Assembly (NCBI GenBank): GCA_030044035.1
Contig: JASHWN010000182.1
Location: forward strand, 1-9,513
Length of the DNA: 9,513 bases
Source: Xanthobacteraceae bacterium
GTDB taxonomy: Bacteria; Pseudomonadota; Alphaproteobacteria; Rhizobiales; Xanthobacteraceae
Reading direction: 5' to 3'
Shown: positions 6,408-9,513 of the stretch, piece by piece
Layout of the letters: every line of letters starts with the position of its first letter
Position numbering within the stretch: position 1 is the first letter of the stretch
The notes under the pieces: model-generated
Databases searched by the model: none
What the model was told of the DNA's origin: nothing
What the model saw: the letters and a program-made list of their open reading frames with translations, nothing else
Program-made: the position numbers and the translations under genes

Positions 6408-8387
6408 TCAGCGCGGCTGCGTCCAAACGTTGACCAGCGCCGGCTGGCCGGATTTGACCACGGCGACCGCTTCCCTGATCGCGGCACCGAGATCGGCGGG
6501 ATCCTTGATCGGTCCCTTGGCCCACCAGCCCATCGACTCGGCGAGCTTGTGATACTCGATGTCGGGATTCATGATGCTGGTGCCGATCGGGCCGAGATCG
6601 TCGCCGACGTCGGCGACGCGGTTGCGGAAATTGGCGAGCCGCTGCACATGCATCACCTCCTGGTGATAGCCCCGGTTGTTGTGCATGACGGCGAGCAGCG
6701 GGACCTTGTGCCGCGCCGCAGTCCATAGCGCGCCCGGCGCGTACATCAGGTCGCCGTCGGATTGGATCGAGACCGAGAAGCGGCCCTCGTCGCGGTTGGC
6801 GAGCGCGCTGCCGACCGAAGCCGGCGCGCCCCAGCCGACGCCGTAGCCGCCCGACGTGCCGGTCCAATGGTAATGCTTGCTCATCGGCCACAGCCGGATC
6901 GGCCAGCCGCTGAATTGGCCGGACGACGGCACCAGCGACCAGTCAAAGTCCTTGATCTGGCCGTAAAGCTCCATGCAGAGCCGCGCGGTTGAGATCGGGC
7001 TCGCGTCCCAGTCGATGGCGGCGGCCTGCCGCGCGCCTTCGCGGCCTTTGGCGTAGGCCTCCTTGATCGCTTGCCCGCGCTTGGCGATTGCATCCTTGCG
7101 GTCGTCGGGCAGCGCGACTTTCACCGCCTCGATCAAGGCCGGCAAGGTGGCCTCGACATCGCCGGCGATCGGCACGTCGACGCTCTGGAAGCGCTCGAAT
7201 TCCTGATAATTGGACTTCGTCATCAAGGACACGGTGCTGATGCTGATCAGCTTGGTGCCGGGTTTTATCCGCGAGCTCACGGTGCCGACGCCCTCGGCAT
7301 TGTTGTCGACGTACTTGTTCACCGTGGCCCAGTAATCGGTCAGTTCGAGGCCGAGGATCACGTCGGCCTGCGCGATGACGGACGCCGGCCGGCTCAGATA
7401 GTGCGTGTTCGGAAAATTGAGCCGCGACCGCTCGCGCACCACCGGCGCCTGCAACAGCTCGGCGAGCTGCACCAACAGATCCATGCCGCGCTGGGTATGA
7501 ACGGCGCGGTCGGCGACGATAACCGGATGCTCGGCATTGACCAAAAGCCGCGCCGCCTCGCGCACCGCGCCCAATTCGCCGGCCGGCGCCGCATTCGGCA
7601 CGTATTTCGGAATGTAAAGTTTCTGGCCGTAATCGCGGATCGGCTCCTGCGCCAGCCCATCGTCGAGCGACAACACGACCGGCGCGCACGGCGGCGTGAC
7701 GGCGATCTGATAGGCGCGCACGAACGATTGGGCAAAATGCTCCGCCGAGACCGGCGTGTCGTCCCATTTGGTGAACTCGCGCACGATGGCGTTGATGTCC
7801 TGCGCGGAGTGGATCGTCGGCACGCCTGGCGGCCGATGCGCGGCGTCGAGATCGTTGCCGGCGAGAATGATCACCGGCGCGCGGTCGCAGAACGCGTTGT
7901 AGACGTTCATGGTGGCGTGCATCAGGCCGACGGTGCCGTGGCACGTCGTCAACAGCGGCTTGTTGGCGATCTTGTAATAGCCGTGGGCGATGCCGACGCC
8001 GACCTCCTCATGGGTGCAGGTGAGGTATTGCGGCATCGTGTTCTTGCCGTAGTCGATCAGCGATTCATGGATGGCGCGATAGCTCGAGGCGGGATTGGCC
8101 GGCAGATATTTGATGTCGAGCGTCTTGATCACGTCGACCATGAAGTCGGAACCGGGCCGGCCCTCGGTCGCGTAAGGCGCGATGTTCGGCACGTTCGGCG
8201 CGCCGGTCTCGACCGCGGCGACGTGCTCGTTCGGCGGCAGCGCCGACGGCAGCCGGCGCTCCGGCTGCGGTGCCGCCGTCGTTGCGGCTGCGGCAGGGCG
8301 GACCGCACTGCCGGCGCCGGCAACAGCGGCCGCAGCCAGGAATCTGCGGCGATCTAAATTTTTCGGGCTGGAACCCTTTTTCGGCAT
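6408..8387 (-). CDS. Tat-exported thiamine-diphosphate-dependent enzyme
   Basis: The 659-residue product belongs to the acetolactate synthase/benzoylformate decarboxylase/pyruvate oxidase superfamily, whose members act on 2-oxo acids through ThDP. The N-terminal pyrimidine-binding domain carries the activating Glu in THEEVG (Glu127), followed by AHGYYKI and a CHGTVGL segment. A central domain occupies about 270-430. The C-terminal domain has the ThDP/Mg motif from SDGDLMYAPGALWTA (543-557) to HNN (569-571); Asp544 and Asn571 match metal ligands, with Ser543 where Gly is usual. The N-terminus has a twin-arginine signal (LDRRRFLAAAAVAGAG, residues 11-26) and an Ala-rich cleavage region near 35. 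ATG 8387 is chosen because GGGAG lies six bases upstream (8394-8398). I cannot assign the substrate or say whether FAD is used. Confidence 0.9.
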   Translation of the reverse strand: MPKKGSSPKNLDRRRFLAAAAVAGAGSAVRPAAAATTAAPQPERRLPSALPPNEHVAAVETGAPNVPNIAPYATEGRPGSDFMVDVIKTLDIKYLPANPASSYRAIHESLIDYGKNTMPQYLTCTHEEVGVGIAHGYYKIANKPLLTTCHGTVGLMHATMNVYNAFCDRAPVIILAGNDLDAAHRPPGVPTIHSAQDINAIVREFTKWDDTPVSAEHFAQSFVRAYQIAVTPPCAPVVLSLDDGLAQEPIRDYGQKLYIPKYVPNAAPAGELGAVREAARLLVNAEHPVIVADRAVHTQRGMDLLVQLAELLQAPVVRERSRLNFPNTHYLSRPASVIAQADVILGLELTDYWATVNKYVDNNAEGVGTVSSRIKPGTKLISISTVSLMTKSNYQEFERFQSVDVPIAGDVEATLPALIEAVKVALPDDRKDAIAKRGQAIKEAYAKGREGARQAAAIDWDASPISTARLCMELYGQIKDFDWSLVPSSGQFSGWPIRLWPMSKHYHWTGTSGGYGVGWGAPASVGSALANRDEGRFSVSIQSDGDLMYAPGALWTAARHKVPLLAVMHNNRGYHQEVMHVQRLANFRNRVADVGDDLGPIGTSIMNPDIEYHKLAESMGWWAKGPIKDPADLGAAIREAVAVVKSGQPALVNVWTQPR

Positions 8388-8664
8388 TTCGTTCTCCCGT
8401 CGGAACCGTGTCTCTTTGGGCGGCATCCGCAAGACGCCACCGCGGCGTGGGCGCAAGCTAGCACGGCGAACTTTGGCGTCACACCGGCCTGCAGCGCACG
8501 TGTCGCCCGCAGCCAGTGCATGCAGTCGCCGCGTAGGAACGCCCGCTCGTTCAATCACAGAGTGCGGCGCCGCTTGATGCCACCCGGTGCCAGCAGCGAA
8601 ACCACTGGTTAAGGATTTGCGCCAATGATGCGCCGTCTCCTCCAAGCGGGCGCACAGACGACCG
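8388..8664. promoter_or_regulatory. divergent intergenic region with candidate operators
   Basis: This 277-bp gap separates the operon's first gene from the divergent REC-EAL gene and must hold at least one promoter for each, unless transcripts enter from outside. I see no convincing -35/-10 pair. Three palindromes cluster in it: GAACG-N6-CGTTC (8537-8552), TGCCACC-C-GGTGCCA (8578-8592, one mismatched pair) and AACCA-C-TGGTT (8600-8610). With arms of 5-7 bases each could arise by chance, but the clustering within 75 bp is suggestive of regulator binding. Confidence 0.35.
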
Positions 8665-9513
8665 ATGAGTGCAAGCTCCGCGCCAGCCGCCATCGCCACC
8701 AGTGCGGCCGCGCCGCCAGACGTGATCGGCGGCAATAGCCGCACGCCGCTCTGCTTCATCATCGATTCGGACGCCAGCATCCGCCACTTTTTGTCGCTGA
8801 TCATGCACGGCGCCGGCGTCGACACGCTGGAATTCGCCGACGGCGAGGGCGTGGCGACGGCTTTGGCCAAGCGCACGCCAGACGCGGTGTTCCTCAACAT
8901 CGCGCTCGAATCCGCCGACGCGATCGGCTGCGTGGTGACGCTTGGCCAGCGCGGCTACAGCGGCTACGTCCAGCTGATGTCGAACCGCGGCGCGGCGGTT
9001 CTGGCGCACGTCAAGAACATCGGCGACCAGCATCGGCTGTTGATGCTGCCAGCGCTGAAAAAGCCGTTCGAGACCGGCGTCATCGTCAAGATCCTCCAGG
9101 AGCTCAAGCTCGGCGACCCGCCGGCGGCGGCCGGCCGCGTCGACCTCGCCGAGGCGCTGACGAACAACTGGGTGGAATTCTGGTTCCAGCCCAAGATCGA
9201 CCTGCGCAAGAAACAGCTGGTCGGCGCCGAAGCCTTCGCACGCGTGCGCCACCCGAGCCAGGGCGTGTTGATGCCCGGCGCCTTCATGCCGGGCGCGAGC
9301 GAGTCGAGCCTGGTGACGCTGTCGGAGCAAGCCTTGGCGCAGGCGCTGGGCGCCGGGCTCAACTTCGCCAAGCTCGGCGTCAACCTGCGGCTTGCCGTCA
9401 ACATCCCGGTCAGCGCGCTGGTCAAGATCGCCGTCGCCGACATCGTGCAGACCTACCGGCCGCAATACGAGAAGTGGCCGGGTTTCATCATCGACGTGAC
9501 CGAGGAGCAGATC
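8665..9513 (+). CDS. REC-EAL response regulator (c-di-GMP phosphodiesterase-like), C-terminus beyond the window
   Basis: The frame is open from ATG 8665 to the window end (283 residues, no stop). An in-frame TGA at 8626-8628 limits the start; no strong ribosome site is seen. Residues 28-145 resemble a receiver domain: acidic pair region FIIDSD (Asp34, Asp36), VFLNI at the phospho-acceptor strand, and conserved Lys in LKKPF (Lys133). The acceptor position is Asn78 instead of Asp. From about 163 an EAL domain begins: WFQPKIDL (173-180), GAEAFARVRHP (187-197, the E-A-L motif reading EAF), VNIPVSAL (245-252) and IIDVTEEQI (275-283). The EAL family hydrolyses cyclic di-GMP, but several positions here deviate, so activity is uncertain. 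It is divergent from the operon; a regulatory link is not shown. Confidence 0.85.
   Translation, partial: MSASSAPAAIATSAAAPPDVIGGNSRTPLCFIIDSDASIRHFLSLIMHGAGVDTLEFADGEGVATALAKRTPDAVFLNIALESADAIGCVVTLGQRGYSGYVQLMSNRGAAVLAHVKNIGDQHRLLMLPALKKPFETGVIVKILQELKLGDPPAAAGRVDLAEALTNNWVEFWFQPKIDLRKKQLVGAEAFARVRHPSQGVLMPGAFMPGASESSLVTLSEQALAQALGAGLNFAKLGVNLRLAVNIPVSALVKIAVADIVQTYRPQYEKWPGFIIDVTEEQI

Noticed and set aside
7071..8357. 428-residue plus-strand ORF antisense to the ThDP enzyme
   Set aside because: It has Arg/Asp/His-rich low-complexity composition and no motif, while the opposite strand has a full ThDP-enzyme signature.
8579..8592. sigma-54-like TGGCAC element on the minus strand upstream of the operon
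   Set aside because: TGGCAC is followed by TGGC after four bases, not the required TTGC after five, so the GG-to-GC spacing is one base short.
8551..9465. 304-residue minus-strand ORF at the right edge
   Set aside because: It is antisense to the REC-EAL frame, which has ordered, recognisable motifs. The minus-strand product has skewed composition and no domain.

Overview
The window is GC-rich with dense, mostly minus-strand genes. Long spurious antisense ORFs run through almost every real gene, as expected from strong GC bias at the third codon position. Gene style, GGAGG-type ribosome sites and the families present suggest an alphaproteobacterium of the Bradyrhizobium/Rhodopseudomonas/Xanthobacteraceae type. 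That is an inference from gene content, not a taxonomic proof.

Layout, left to right. The left edge holds the first 19 codons of a minus-strand P-loop kinase-like gene. A possible 41-residue membrane peptide on the plus strand follows. Next is a minus-strand MFS transporter of the metabolite:H+ symporter (MHS) type, with an intrinsic terminator behind it. Then comes a minus-strand, exported, single-cysteine methionine sulfoxide reductase A with its own terminator-like hairpin.

The main feature is a tight five-gene minus-strand cluster at about 8387-3002. In transcription order it encodes: a Tat-signal thiamine-diphosphate (ThDP) enzyme; a Sec-exported monoheme cytochrome c; a two-domain vicinal-oxygen-chelate (extradiol dioxygenase-like) protein; a luciferase-like (LLM) flavin monooxygenase; and an alpha/beta hydrolase. 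Gaps are 13 bp, a 4-bp overlap, 38 bp (using the ancestral dioxygenase stop) and 18 bp, so it is very probably one operon. Hydroxylation, ring cleavage and C-C or ester hydrolysis form the usual logic of a meta-cleavage pathway in the cytoplasm. The first two genes form an apparent periplasmic pair, possibly a 2-oxo-acid-type enzyme passing electrons to a cytochrome. The substrate cannot be read from the sequence.

The most concrete anomaly is a perfect 14-bp tandem duplication (5174-5201) near the 3' end of the dioxygenase gene. It shifts the frame, replaces the native last 25 residues with a 65-residue Arg-rich tail, and runs the ORF into the start of the LLM gene. Deleting one copy restores a clean 299-residue protein.

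At the right edge, divergent from the operon, is the start of a plus-strand REC-EAL response regulator, cut off by the window end. Its receiver domain has Asn at the phospho-acceptor position. The 277-bp divergent gap contains three short palindromes that could be operators, but no regulator gene for the operon is in the window.
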